Shown here in pieces: positions 52,949 through 64,000 of a stretch of 64,000 bases of DNA. Origin of the DNA: Zarea fungicola (taxonomy: Eukaryota > Ascomycota > Sordariomycetes > Hypocreales > Cordycipitaceae); the NCBI GenBank assembly GCA_900169235.1, contig FWCC01000051.1, forward strand, positions 62,001 through 126,000, read 5' to 3'. Every line of letters starts with the position of its first letter. The first letter of the stretch is position 1. The notes below the pieces were generated by a model, which was not told the DNA's origin, searched no databases, and saw only the letters and a program-made list of their open reading frames with translations. A program made the translations under genes and the position numbers.

Positions 52949-55410
52949 TCAATCGCCCAATATCCCGTCCTGTGCCATGCTCCACGGATCAGACAGCTCA
53001 AACGAAATCCAGTCATCCGCCGTAGTGTCAGACGTCCCAACGACATGCAAAACAGAGGCCCCTGATAGCCAGTTGGATAGACTCAAATCTGAGACGTCCT
53101 CAAGGAAAGAGTGAGGTTGAGTCAGCGACGTCCGCGGCAAGGGCAGCAAGGCAGCGTCACCTGTACCAATGTCGCCAACAGGGCCGTTCTTAGGCATGCT
53201 CCGAATCGTGGAGAGCAGCCGCGCTAGATTCTGCGCGGCGCCTTCGGCCAAGACACTGGTCACAGCCAGGGCCTGGAGGCAGTTTAGTGTCTCCTCAACA
53301 GCGGCGATGCAGGCCTCCCGATACACGGGCTGGCCTTGCCGCGCCTCTCCCTGCGCGTTGGCCGCCATGTCTTTGAGCGAAGAGGAGTCCGTTCCTGGGC
53401 TCGATCTGTTTGCCCGAGCTTTGAGGTCTGGCGGGAGATGCACCACTCCCATGTCAGATTCCCGTGGGATGAGGTCTTTGATGCAGAGCAAGGCGAGGGT
53501 GACGGCCGCTTCAAATGGATAGATGATCACGGCAGGCAGGCGCGTGTGCACTGCGCCCATGAGAGTATGCAGCTTGGTCGAGGCATCTAGAATGCTAAAT
53601 GCAGCAACAGCCAAGCCGTTGGTTTGCGAGCCCAGAAGCACCTGTTTATGCATGGGCATGGTGCGGACATTGGCAGCATCAAGGAGGAGGAGGGGACGGA
53701 ATAGGTGACAAATGGACTCGCCAACGGTCGCCCGGATCAGCTGCCTCTGCTTGGGCAGGTGTCGAAGCCGCTCGTCCCATTTGTAGTCCGGGTTGGTTAT
53801 GGAAAACGCGGGTGGGAGAGTGTCGACAAAGTCCCGGTGCAGCCAGTCGTGCAGCTGCTGCGCCTGTGCAGGGTCGTACGGGGTGCTGTCGCCCTCGCCC
53901 TGTGATTTCTTGATGCATGCCCACATGGCCAACAAACGGGCCTGCAGAATTCTCTCGGTAAAAGCTTCCGGGGAGTCGCTCTCCACGTCAACCTCGGGCG
54001 TTAGGTGCATTCGGGGCAGGTTGTCCAAGATGAAGCCGTCTCCAAACGACGACATGCGGTCAAGCTGCCGGGAGAGAAGTCTGTGCTGACATTAGTCGCA
54101 TGCTCAAACGACGTTGCGCAGTATATAGAAATGCTTACCCATCCCAAACATACAAGTTGCATAATGCGCGGCGTTTCATTTCGCGCTCTAGCGGATCGTC
54201 TAGCAGCGACTCACTACCTGCGAGCTTATGGTAGCCGAGTCCGTGGGCAATGCGTATTGAATTGGACAAAAGCGCCTATGAGTTTTGAAGACGGCCTTCG
54301 CAGGCCTGATAAAAGGCATAGGTGCATAGGTGCTGGACACGGAAAAGAGACCCTCGCTCATTGTTCGCCTCAGACACGTCGTCAAGGTTGGTAGCAATAG
54401 CATTGCAGATCTCGCGGACTTGAGTTAGTCGCATGCCATGAATGGAGTCGACGGTGTAGGTAGGTGACGGCAGGAATTGGGCGGCAAAGGCGCAGGTACG
54501 AAGAATGAGCACAGCAAAGTCGATGTGGGAGACCTGGATGTCTTCATCGAGTAACCTGAAGGATTGCTTGGCCCACCACGAGTCGTAGCAGAGCATGAAA
54601 CTTGGCGCGTGAATGAGCTGCGTCATCCAGCTCACCTCGGCGACGAAGAATTGTAGGAGAAAGTCGAGGATTGGCCGCGCTGGCATCTTGGTTAGCTCTC
54701 GCTTGACAATGTCAAGCTGGTCCTGTGGAAGAGTCACCGTACGGCTGATGTGGTGATGGTGATGTACCAGGCCGCCCTGGAGTACCACGTTAGCATCCTA
54801 TGAAGGACGATGGCCAAGGCTCTGAGCTCCATAACTCACAACATGATTTATGAGCCCAAGCAGATTTCTATCGCTCTCCTCCGAGTATCCAAAAACTTCC
54901 GAAAGTTCCAAGCGACGATTCGCATCGACATCTCCTGTCCCCGAGCTCTGCTCACGGCCGTTGCTTTGTGGCACGACATCACCATTGGCATCGCCTTTGG
55001 CTTCCGTCTCGCCACTCGAGGCGGGACTCCTCAGCAGATCCAGGCTACCAGCAGGCACGTTGCCTATGAATGACGCCGGCGCCGCATTTGCAGCGGCAGT
55101 CAATTTGGATCTTACGGAGCGCTTCTCGCTCGGACATGAGCTGGTATTTGGAGCGCAAAGATAGATGCACTCTTCTGGTCGTCTTCGTTGTGCGCAGTGA
55201 TTGCACGGGAATCTACGATTACACTAATTAGGGGATCGGTAATATTAGCGTCTTACTTGCTTGGAAGCATGGTGAATGAGACTTTTTGAGTTTGACGCTT
55301 GCTTGGGGATTTCGTACTTTTTGTTTTCGTTTGTAGCAGGAAAGACAGGATGTCACCTTGCGGGTGCTCGTGCGAATGGGTTGCTTGCCCATGTTTGCTG
55401 CAAAAAGCAT
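52949..55410 (-). pseudogene. Zn2Cys6 transcription factor interrupted by one in-frame TAG
   Basis: Four exons on the minus strand, 55410-55318 (ATG at 55410 or 55392), 55223-54840, 54776-54139 and 54080-52949. The first splice (GTACGA...ATTAG) builds a perfect zinc cluster, CLSCYKRKQKCNRRFPC then NHCAQRRRPEEC: C-X2-C-X6-C-X5-C-X2-C-X8-C. A fungal-specific regulatory domain follows (RPILDFLLQFFVAEVSW, SIRIAHGLGYHKL, LSRQLDRMSSFG). At 54278-54276 an in-frame TAG interrupts it between EGRLQNS and ALLSNSIRIAHGLGYHK. The position is one where related proteins usually have a tryptophan, so TGG to TAG is the simplest explanation. Downstream of it the frame continues unbroken with correct splice sites for about 440 residues, so the lesion is recent, a sequencing error, or bypassed. 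The truncated product (~279 residues) would keep the DNA-binding domain without most of the regulatory domain. Confidence 0.78.
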
Positions 55411-57093
55411 GCATTAAGGAGCAAAGCGTTGGTTCCCGCAAAAGACCTTCACTACAGTTGAAAAAAGTCGGGCGAGTGACGTCGGAAGGTGACTTGGGAT
55501 CGGGGACATGAAAAAGCCGCGTGGCAGTGGGGGAAACGGTGGTGAACAGGTCACACCGTGGTTACAGAGAAGTTGAGGCTTACGAGTTAAATGGACATAG
55601 TTGCATCATGGATTAGACAATTATCAGTGACCTTGCTGCGGCAATCGTAGAAAGTTGGGATTTCTCTTTTGTGGCTGCTCGGATGCATGTTGTACATGCG
55701 TTGGATGTAATCTTGGTGTAACCATACTGGCTACATATGGCCCAAGGACCGGAAGTAGAAGAGAGTTCAAGCAAGCTGGATGGGTAACGACGCTGGCAGC
55801 CGCAGCCATCGGAGTTTCTGTCTCAATCTGGGGCTCAGATAAGGCTGTGAGCGAGTAGCCGGGCACATTTCCATGGAGCAATCGTCCATAAAGACATGGC
55901 CAAGCAACACAGTGTATGTACTCCGTACGACTAGTTAGTTCTATCTTTGATTTGAAAGGGAAAGTCCGGCGGGGATTTTTGACAGCGGCTTTAACGGACT
56001 GATCCGGGCTCAAGGTAACTGTGGCACCAGACCCAGTTGTTGGTGGCGATTTCTCATCCTTCGGGAAACAAGGCTGTGTAATCGTCGCCAATGATTCGAC
56101 AGCGAGACTCTTATAATGCGCCACGGACCAATAGTCCCATCGGGGCAATTGTATTCGAGACTCCAGCGCTAAATGTTCCGCTCTGTATTCGATATTCCCT
56201 GTCAGTGCTGTCTAACGTTCATTATTACCGAGTCTTTCGGTATGAGCAACGAGCCGCATTTCTTGTAGCATGATGGTAAGTGTTTTATGGGCGAGCTACT
56301 TCATAGGCAAGTTTGATTGATCCCGATATGTGATGGGCAACGATACCGCCAATTACGTAGAGAATTATTATTATCCTGTGGCAGTGGCATGCTTCTGCGA
56401 CCGGCAATTTTATCCTCTTGAATGAAATGGGCATCTGTCGCATTGGCCTCCTCTTTGTCGCCGCGAGTCGACACTTCTACAAGGGCGAACCCATTTAGTC
56501 CCGGTGCAGCAAAGACATGCAATGATATGAGAAATGAAATTGTGGTTAGATCAAATATAAATACGCGCAAGATTAGTAAAATAAGATCAAAAACATATTC
56601 ATTCATTGCTATTCTTTAGAATAAACCGGTGGCCGGTGTCCACTTCGCGGCGCACGCAGCCAGAAGACTTATATGCATTTACAACCAGCAGTTAGACAAT
56701 AGCGGCTGGCCCGTTATAAAAAGAAGAAGAAGAAAATCAGGAGATTGTATTAAGTAGCATGAGCCGATCTATAGTATTCTAGAAATTTGCGGTTGGAGTT
56801 GTGCTCAGCGCCGAACCCACGTCCAACAGCCCTTCCCTCGGCCGAATTTTATCGGCCGAAACTGTGAGGCTGCACGGAGAGACGTGCTTGACAATAGGAC
56901 AGGACAGAATCTAGTTAAATAAAAGCGATGCAGCCCAGCTCAATAAATATTATTCTTGTTTCCTTTCCTTATTATTATTCTTCTCCCAATATTAGTCCTT
57001 CTCCGAAAGTCTCACCAAAAAAGACCATAAACGTATAAAACTGGCCCTTTGTAGTCACTTCAACGTCTTGTCGTACAAAAACGAGCAAGCAAC
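55411..57093. other. Intergenic 1.7 kb
   Basis: No supported gene. The minus-strand frame 55,624-56,148 (174 codons) shows no domain and has uneven composition. AT-rich around 56,340-56,620 and 56,930-57,010. The stretch must hold the promoters of both flanking divergent genes. Confidence 0.45.
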
Positions 57094-58237
57094 ATGGGTT
57101 CTTTCACTGGTTTCCTCTATAGACAGCTCACTAGCAAACCGAAGCCCCTTGCCGCTTCGGTTCGCCTAGACGGCCAGACAGCGCTCATCACCGGCGCCAA
57201 CGCAGGCCTGGGTCTCGACGCAGCCAAGGAGCTTGCCATGCATGGCCTGAAGCGCCTCATCATCACGGCGCGCGATGCCGCAAAGGGCGAGGCGGCCAAA
57301 GAGGAGATCCTCAAGGTTATGCCTAGCATCGAGATCGAAGTCTGGCCTCTCGACTATGAGTCGTTCCAGAGTATTACCGAGTTTGGCAAGCGCATCGACG
57401 GTGTGGATCGACTGGATATCGCCATCCTGAATGCGGGCGTCAAGTTTGTCGATCGTGTCGTATCCAAGACGGGCCATGAGGCGCACATACAGGTAAGTCA
57501 TTGTTCGCTTACTTTTTGAAACTTTCATTGCTAGCAACACATGCTGAGATTTTTTCTTGTTTTTCTCGTCTTGAATCTGCAGGTCAACCATCTGGGCACG
57601 GCACTCGTTTCTACCTACGTTCTCAAGCCACTGGACCGCACATCCAAGAACGTCGGCAAGCCTACCCGTCTCACTATTGTCTCCTCCGAGAACCACTTTT
57701 GGGCCAAATTCCGCGAGCAGAGTGCTCCCAACATCCTCGAGGCGCTCGATGCTAACGAGGAGTGCTTTGAGGGCAAGGACAGGAACAGTATTGAGCGCTA
57801 CAGCACCAGCAAGCTCCTAAATGTGTTCTGGATGCGTGAGCTCAATTCACGTGCCTCTAGGTTGGAGCTCGACATCATCATAAACACTGTCAATCCTGGC
57901 TTTTGCGACAGCAGCCTACATCGCTCAGATCAGTCGGCGCGCAGCGCTGTCAAGCTCATTGCCTGGACTTCGGCGCAGGGTGCGTCTGTAATTACAGATG
58001 CGGCGACAGGGCATAGCACCGACTGCGGCGCGTACCTCAGTGACGAACAGGTCAAGAAGTAGGTTCGATGCGCTTCTTTAGTAGTACAACGTTGGCTCTA
58101 ACTTCGATAGAGCATCTCCCTTTGTACTATCTCAGCAGGGCGCGGATGTTCAGCGCAAGCTCTGGAAGGAGACTGTCGCCGTGCTACGAAATGAGGCACC
58201 TCCCGCTGAAATGCTCGAGACGCTCGACAAGCAGTAG
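57094..58237 (+). CDS. Short-chain dehydrogenase/reductase (retinol dehydrogenase-like)
   Basis: Three exons, 57094-57492, 57583-58058 and 58111-58237, encode 333 residues. Without the last splice the frame stops at KK (58060); the GTAGGT...CGATAG intron adds ASPFVLSQQGADVQRKLWKETVAVL, a tail typical of this SDR group. The NAD(P) motif is TGANAGLG, the strand motif is LNAGV, the catalytic serine lies in VSSENHFW and the catalytic Tyr/Lys are in YSTSK. The enzyme should oxidise or reduce a carbonyl or alcohol in a small molecule with NADP(H). The N-terminal ~25 residues (MGSFTGFLYRQLTSKPKPL) are common in fungal members. It is followed in the same direction by the sulfotransferase-family gene. 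Confidence 0.92.
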
Positions 58238-58775
58238 ATTACGGTCAAGATTACCTTTACGCACTGCCGTTTCGCAAACGTTGCTTGGATCTCGATTCAT
58301 TTGGTAATAATACAACGTGACTGCTTTTATGCATAAAACGACTGGCGATCATTGTTCTAGATGTAGCGCTGGCGAAGGGAGTGAGTGTAAAAAGTCTCTA
58401 ATAATAATAAACTTTACTGTCGTCGTGAATGATGATTATAGCCGGGTTAGCGTCTAAATGTCCGCTGCCAAAATAGGCTGTTGGTCTGGCTACAGTGGCT
58501 GGGATAAACCCATGAATTTTCAAGCCACTTAAGCTTTAACCGTAATTTGTCTGGCTAGCCAGAAGCATGCTCGGGTTATGTGACCGTTTGTGGCTAAACT
58601 TACAAATCCTCACTAACTTATTTTTAATTAACCAGCCCCTATTACGTGGTAGGCTTGGCCGCAAATGCCAGCGGCCTGTACCGTCGTCAAATTCTTTATT
58701 AGTTACGCACACTCGGAGCCCATTCAAGGACAAAACAACTATCGCTATTCTCATCCGAAAACATATAAATAGGCC
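58238..58775. other. Intergenic 0.5 kb
   Basis: The 3' flank of the SDR and the promoter of the sulfotransferase-like gene. No TATA box is certain; TATAAATA occurs at about 58,765, too near the ATG to serve it. Confidence 0.45.
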
Positions 58776-59756
58776 ATGGCAAGGGAAATAAGGCAAAGTC
58801 ATACTGTAGATCGCATTGAAATCTATGAAAGCGACCCTGATGTTAAAGAAGACGAGCTGCCTCTCACCAACGGTGATCACGAACCAGCAGGGGGTCGAGA
58901 ATTGGGCGGCATTGCAACCGAAGGGTCTCTGGTGCCTGGGAAATCGGGTGTAGAGAGTTCTGCCAAAGAATCGGCGCGCATTGGGGTACAAGCCCCTGAT
59001 ACTCTGTCAAAGCCACCGCTCCTGTGTCTAGGTGCTCCGCGTACCGGCACGACATCGCTATCACAGGCTCTGGAAATTCTGGGCGTGGCACCTATTCACC
59101 ATGGCATGCAGCATACTGATGATGAGGAGTTGGATTGGGAGGTTTTCAACCGTGCAGCCGACGCGACATTCCCGACCATTCCGTCTTACACTGGCAAAGC
59201 ATTCTCCCGCAGCGACTGGGATGAACTCTGCTCTCGTTACGCGGCTGTGACTGACGTTGCGTCGTACTATGCGGTGTCTCTCATCACAGCATACCCGGAT
59301 GCCAAAGTCATCCTGGTTGAAAGGGATGTTGAAAGCTGGCTTAAGAGCATCCATGCCATTTTTGGGATGTGGGAGAACCCTATAACAGACTGGGCGATTT
59401 CATACATTGGTCCCCGAAGCGGCTCTATCAAGGCAGAGGTGGCGCGCAAGTACCACCTGGGCTGGACGCAGTCAACTAGAACGTCAGATATCATGGGAAA
59501 TGCAAGAGGTGCATATGAGAGGCATTACAAGGAAATCCGCGAGCTTGTGCCTCCAGAACAGCTCTTGGATTTCAAACTCAAGGATGGATGGGGACCGCTG
59601 TGCAAGTTCCTTGATAAACCAATACCTCAGGGTGTGGACTTCCCACGCGCAAACGATGCGGCATCCTATAAGGCTTTTGTACAAAGAGAAACAAACATAT
59701 CATTGTTTAATGCTGTAAAGAATACACTGTTGTGGAAGGAGCTGAAAAGGGCATGA
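58776..59756 (+). CDS. P-loop sulfotransferase-family protein (Sulfotransfer_4 type)
   Basis: Single exon of 326 residues. About 80 polar residues precede the domain. The PAPS-binding loop is LLCLGAPRTGTTSLSQALE near residues 83-100, followed by HHGMQHTD, DVASYYAVSLITAYPDAKVILVERDVESWLKS, the last being the strand that normally binds the 3'-phosphate, and ERHYKEIRELVPPEQLLDFKLKDGWGPLCKFL at the end. This is the usual fungal layout. Members are annotated as sulfotransferases or as NAD-dependent epimerase-like proteins, but biochemical proof is scarce. It could sulfate an alcohol or phenol. No signal peptide is present. The C-terminal segment KNTLLWKELKRA is amphipathic. If the nearby SDR, SnoaL protein and hydrolase belong together, it would be a tailoring enzyme. 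Confidence 0.85.
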   Translation: MAREIRQSHTVDRIEIYESDPDVKEDELPLTNGDHEPAGGRELGGIATEGSLVPGKSGVESSAKESARIGVQAPDTLSKPPLLCLGAPRTGTTSLSQALEILGVAPIHHGMQHTDDEELDWEVFNRAADATFPTIPSYTGKAFSRSDWDELCSRYAAVTDVASYYAVSLITAYPDAKVILVERDVESWLKSIHAIFGMWENPITDWAISYIGPRSGSIKAEVARKYHLGWTQSTRTSDIMGNARGAYERHYKEIRELVPPEQLLDFKLKDGWGPLCKFLDKPIPQGVDFPRANDAASYKAFVQRETNISLFNAVKNTLLWKELKRA

Positions 59757-59991
59757 GGTGTGCCGGTGCGTGCGTGCCGAGACGTTGGGTATCCGCGGAA
59801 CGCAAGCAGAGGAATGGTGCAACTCATACCAAATGGCCTGTTTCCTTCAGCGCATGTAACTGTTGTTTTATTCTTTTACTGATTTGATAGTAATGGAACG
59901 GCTTTAATTTGTACTTGACGTCTCTGATTTCCGCTATGTTAGGTACACAGTGTCTCTCGTAAAGGAGCGGTTCCTCTTTCTGCCCGTTCTA

Positions 59992-60258
59992 TTACCAAGT
60001 GCCTGCTAATAGTGGCAACTGCATTGACAGATATAGCCAGAACACTGAGGTAATTAGTAGGTAGTCAAAAGCATATTTATATGTAAAACATACAATGGAT
60101 CGACTACAGTCCATGTATGGGCTTGACGAGCACAGCCTGTAGCAAATATCATTCTCCGGCTGGCATGCGATTCGGGCTTGGAGGTTCTTCTCGGGCTCGG
60201 CAACTGGCGTAGCCGACACCACAAGTAAAGATGCAATAATAGCAAGCAGAAGACGCAT
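59992..60258 (-). CDS. Short secreted 4-Cys peptide
   Basis: The ATG at 60258 opens a signal peptide (MRLLLAIIASLLVVSATPVA) followed by a short pro-region (EPEKNLQAR) and a cysteine core with C32-X6-C39-X3-C43-X7-C51. A probable 75-bp intron, 60093-60019 (GTATGT...TGCAG), gives a 63-residue product ending SRSILPLLAGTW. The intron is a multiple of three and has no stop, so the unspliced frame is also open (88 residues) and would add a hydrophobic stretch. I prefer the spliced form because donor, branch (ctaattac) and acceptor are all good. Size and layout fit a secreted effector or antimicrobial-type peptide, but no family is recognised. Confidence 0.6.
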   Translation of the reverse strand: MRLLLAIIASLLVVSATPVAEPEKNLQARIACQPENDICYRLCSSSPYMDCSRSIVCFTYKYAFDYLLITSVFWLYLSMQLPLLAGTW

Positions 60259-61875
60259 CGTGCGTGGAATTAATTTCGCGGGTGGTGAATGAATGAGCCT
60301 GGTGACTGGCTAGTAAGACAACTGATTTTGGTATTCAGATAGACCCAGAGATATACATTGAGGGACTCGCTGCTGTTAAATACTCGATACTGTCATAGAG
60401 ATTATAGTTTAAATAAGCTTATTTCTCGCATAGCTTCCTATTTTCATCTCCCGTCTTTGCTATGAATACCACCGGCACATCGGTTCCAGCCAAGCAAGTA
60501 GCTCGCCACAGCTGCCGCAATACCTCTTTCAAAACCACCAAACGCAGCATGATCCAATAAAAGGCGCAGGTCAGCGCCATGAGAAGTCGGCCCGTTTAGC
60601 GAACTCTAGTAGCTTGCGCCGCGCCTATGACCGACACCAGTATACGAGGAACACGACGTCTAAGCGATTTACGTTGATGGTCTAGAGCAGCTACTAGTAG
60701 TTTCATGGCAAGAATAACGGGAGAATCTTCTCAGCTGTTTGAAAACTATACGAGAAATGGATCATCCTCGTGATGGCAAGGCGTAGAACCGTTTGTGGGT
60801 GTATCTTGTGACTCTCTTATTTGCTACAAATGGCCCTGTGGCTACATAGAAAAGAAAAGGAAGCCAAAAAGGATCTCCACCACAGTAAACCCGCAGCAAT
60901 AAGCACTAATTGACTTGTTCGATGTACCTTGTACTCCAGATAGGTAGCTCAATTGCCAATATAGCCTCGCCTTGGCACTAGATTGGGCAGAGCGACGCCA
61001 GCCACCCTCTTTTGAGTACAGTTGAGCCAGGTCAAATTTGGGTATGGAACTGACCAGTTTTACTACCGAAAGAAAGAAGCCTAGTAAAATCTCCAGTGTC
61101 AGTTGTATGCGGATATAGGGTCTTGTTATCCCGATTCGAAAGTTTTAACGGTATCATTGCGTTTTGCGCAGGCTGCTGAGAGTATGACCTGCATGGGTCC
61201 CCGTGTGTGAATAGTATGGATTTAGTTATTTCTGAATCAAATAGATATTAAAGTTACTCAGGACAGATTGCCGCTTTGAAACTTTAATATGTAACTGCAT
61301 GACATGGCTTCAGTAGTTGTGGCGGCAACGAACAGTGGATGTGTCAGGGCACCAATGAAGGTATCATGGAGCCTGACGATATAAGGCACGTGATGAAGGA
61401 CCGGGTATATAGATCCGAGCTGGCTTCGACCTCCCTGGGAGAAGCCAGCGATAATTCCTTTAGTTACATAGGACCTATCTGCACATATCGTGAATACAAG
61501 CACTCCCTTCTTAAAAGCCCTCACAGGATGTAACTGTTGAATATATAAAGGCAGCCATCACTTTGGGCGTATTAATAGACAAGGAATTCACATGATTGAC
61601 TCAATTTCAGATTTTGATCCGTGCCAGCGGTCAGAACAGTGTATATCATTATGTCATCATTGGTAAACTGTCAGTGTTCATCATCATCTCGTAGAATTCA
61701 CTCGAAGTCAAAGAATGAGCTCCGCAGCCACCAACGAAAACACAATGCAATGGGCGTGGAGCAAGTCATTAGACACGTCTAAAATATGAATTAGTTAAAA
61801 AGCAGCTAACATTTGAGGCTGGTGGAAGGCGATCTTCAAGGTGTGGAAAAGTAATATATTGAACCGAATAAGTGC
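60259..61875. other. AT-rich gene-poor stretch, 1.6 kb
   Basis: No supported gene. Frames at 61,258-61,524 and 61,339-61,533 overlap on opposite strands and look like noise. The sequence is AT-rich with many TA steps and could be decayed repeat DNA; no parent element is recognisable. Confidence 0.45.
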
Positions 61876-64000
61876 CTATACTAGCTTGATAGCTTCGTAT
61901 GTCTCCAATAGTGAGCTGGGGCCTAGATCATCTTGATCAGCCATGAAGAATCCAAGCCGGCGCAGCCCATTATCTCCAGGCCTTGTGTCGGGTGCGACAA
62001 TAAGCCCATGCAAGATACCCTGTGCATCGCATACACCCAGAGACTCGCCATTCCTACTAGTTTTCGCCAGAACTAGAGCAAATAGCTGTTGATCTCGTAG
62101 CGTTTCGGCGGAAACAGAAAATCGCTTATCTATAGTATCGAAACGCACAAATATGCCCCCCTCGGTTCCGCTTTCACTTCGCAGCCGGACCTGCCCAAAG
62201 CCAGATGTGTTACGTTTCACGTCGCTCTCTTCGACAAGTCGGAGTGGTATCACCCGCGGCGCTCTCAGCAATATTGAAGCAGAAGTAATTTGACCAAAAG
62301 GATCAGAATCATCTACCAAGGTCACCAGCGTAGAATCAACAGTGGCTAAGCAATGGTGGGATCGGCTACACTCAAGCCCCATGCGGATGATGCCTTCGAC
62401 GGACACCCAGGACCACGACGGCGCTTCAGTATCCCTTGCTGGCTTGCAAGCCAGGGATTGCCAGCACAAGGACTCTACAAGATAGTCTTTCCAGTGTCCA
62501 GCAATATACTCGTCTCTTCCGCTCCCTGCCAGTCGCTGAAAGGCCCTGGCAATATTGGCGAGAGCCGGAAGCCTGTCTGCAGGGAGAACCGGCTCGCGTT
62601 TGACATAGTCTTCGACTATGGCAAACCAGCGCGATTTGTGACTTTGATTCATGGCCCGTGGACGGTAATCGCGTGTTCCAGGAGGCAACTCTTCTATCGT
62701 GGTATGGTAGCGGAGTCTCTCAAGTAGACCGTCCTCAGAAACAAACTGTTGCATGCATTCGATGTAAATTTGATCGCTTGCGAAATGCACAGTGCGCTTA
62801 GATAGCACGCGATCTTGGAACGACCACACTCCTCTTGATATGGGCTCATTTTGCATCTCCATATAGCGACTACGGATCACCTCCTTGGCGAGTGGCAAGT
62901 TCGTGGCCAACACAGTACCCACCACGTCGTTGTTGGTTTCATAATGGATCTGGACAGACTTGGGCTCTGGACGTGGAAATAAAAGCCCTTCGAATAAATC
63001 GGCGGCTCCTGTGGCCGAGATTGTCAAGTAGGCGTTGGCATATACGGAGCCGGCCTCATGGGAGGATGGTTGCCATTCGGTCTCTCCGCGCGGAATGCAC
63101 AATGAATCAATCCAGAGGTACCGCATATTCAAAGTACAAGAGATATCTATAGCGTCTTGAAACAGTTTTGGGAGGCTACTAACTCGAATTTCGTTGCTCT
63201 CGTTTGTTCCCCAAGAACTGACGATGCCAGACGAAGAGGCATAGCTAAGTGCTGCGTATTTTTGTCGACTCTCACTGCCCAACTCCACCAGTGTGACAAT
63301 CTTATCGGACTTGGACTTGGAGTAATGCAAGTCTAGAAATTGTCTTGGAACGAAGTCACCGTCGTCGTGCAGACGACAGCCGTCGTGCCCTTGGTCGCAT
63401 TCATTGATGACCTGTAGCACACGCTCGAGAGTGGACGCATCAACAGTGGATTTGACAGGGCGTCCACGAATTACCTGTGCAAGAGAATCAACTGAAAAAT
63501 CAGGCTTCGTTCTGGCAAATTGAATTTGGAGCACGGGATGGCGCTCCGAGCTTTCGCGTACCTGCTTCCACGACGAAGGCAAACGCCGCAATCAGCATAA
63601 TCACATTGCCGCCGCCTCCATCAGCGCTGGCTTCCGACATAACCCAAAATCCCTGACCGCCGTCCGGGCGCTGAGTTAGCCACATGTCGAAGCTGGGTGG
63701 GAAGTACGGTCTCCCCCTTCCACCTCTACTTTCGTCGAAATCTGCAATTTCGGCCAACAACAACAACGCTTCGCCTTGGATTAAAGTGCAGAGATTGCAT
63801 CCTTCAACCGCCGCTTCTCGTAGAAGTTCAATAGTTGCATGATGTTTAGTTCTTGCTTCTGCTGCTGCCACTACGGCGGCGGCGGCGGCGTTACTTGAAT
63901 CGTGCTTCCTCCGGTAGAACTGGTGTATGTATTTCCGCCCGGTCAATCCTGCAGCAAACTGCTCCTGAGGGAAGGGCGGTAGTGTTGAGAAGGAAATAGA
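61876..64000 (-). CDS. HET-domain (heterokaryon incompatibility) protein, 5' end off window
   Basis: Two visible exons: 64000 (edge) to 63562 and 63491 to 61876. The 70-bp intron GTACGC...GATTTTTCAG joins FVVEA to VDSLAQVIRGRPVK in frame; the open frame past the donor is not used. HET landmarks are EGCNLCTLIQGE near the start, HDGCRLHD, KYAALSYASSSG (usual form LSYxWG), MRYLWIDSLCIP, VYANAYLTISATGAAD, RGVWSFQDRVLSKRTVHFASDQIYIEC and APSWSWVSVEG. The usual IIQDD-type loop after SLCI is replaced by IPRGETEW. HET proteins trigger cell death on contact with non-self in fungi. An alanine run from a GCC-type tract lies near 63,875-63,893. The frame is open to the window edge without an ATG, so at least the first residues, or a whole exon, are missing. 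Confidence 0.88.

Noticed and set aside
1..64000. CRISPR arrays, bacterial operons, rRNA genes or intact transposons
   Set aside because: No regularly spaced repeats, no rRNA-like sequence, and no transposase, reverse transcriptase or integrase frame was seen. The DNA is eukaryotic with introns.

Overview
The window is nuclear DNA of a filamentous ascomycete, most likely a Sordariomycete of the Hypocreales type. The evidence is split genes with 50-130 bp introns (GTAAGT/GTATGT donors, CTAAC/CTGAC branch points), a fungal Ecm33-type GPI protein, a fungal PNP-NACHT receptor, a HET-domain protein and a Zn2Cys6 regulator. I saw no rRNA, tRNA, CRISPR array or recognisable intact transposon. All gene models below were assembled by hand from splice signals and reading frames; none was checked by database search or RNA data.

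Left part (1-12,000): a UDP-glycosyltransferase, a ToxD-like zinc-free enoyl reductase/quinone oxidoreductase, an unknown small protein, and a 14-TM (DHA2-type) MFS exporter with a 25-bp palindrome upstream. Then comes an AT-richer, gene-poor stretch holding one small secreted 6-Cys protein. Core housekeeping block (14,500-37,500): Ecm33-like GPI cell-wall protein, splicing factor SPF45 and mRNA-export helicase Dbp5 (divergent pair), a Ure2-like glutathione transferase, a 2,205-residue Glu/Ala/Pro/Val repeat protein followed by a highly basic Arg/Asp/Glu/His repeat protein, ribosomal protein eL22, and a mitochondrial carrier with a GC-AG intron.

Right part (37,500-64,000) looks accessory. It holds a cryptic five-exon gene for a 12-cysteine secreted protein with an internally duplicated CX3C pattern, a three-exon four-TM MARVEL-like protein, a PNP-NACHT-TM NLR-like protein, and a thioesterase-like hydrolase. 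A probable mitochondrial protein stands head-to-head with mitochondrial ClpP (19-nt microexon). These are followed by a SnoaL-like protein, a Zn2Cys6 regulator broken by one in-frame TAG, an SDR, a P-loop sulfotransferase-family protein, a short secreted 4-Cys peptide, and a HET protein running off the right edge.

The NLR and HET genes suggest a self/non-self recognition neighbourhood. The hydrolase, SnoaL protein, Zn2Cys6 factor, SDR and sulfotransferase-like genes could be tailoring genes of a small metabolic set, but no PKS, NRPS or terpene backbone gene is present in the window.
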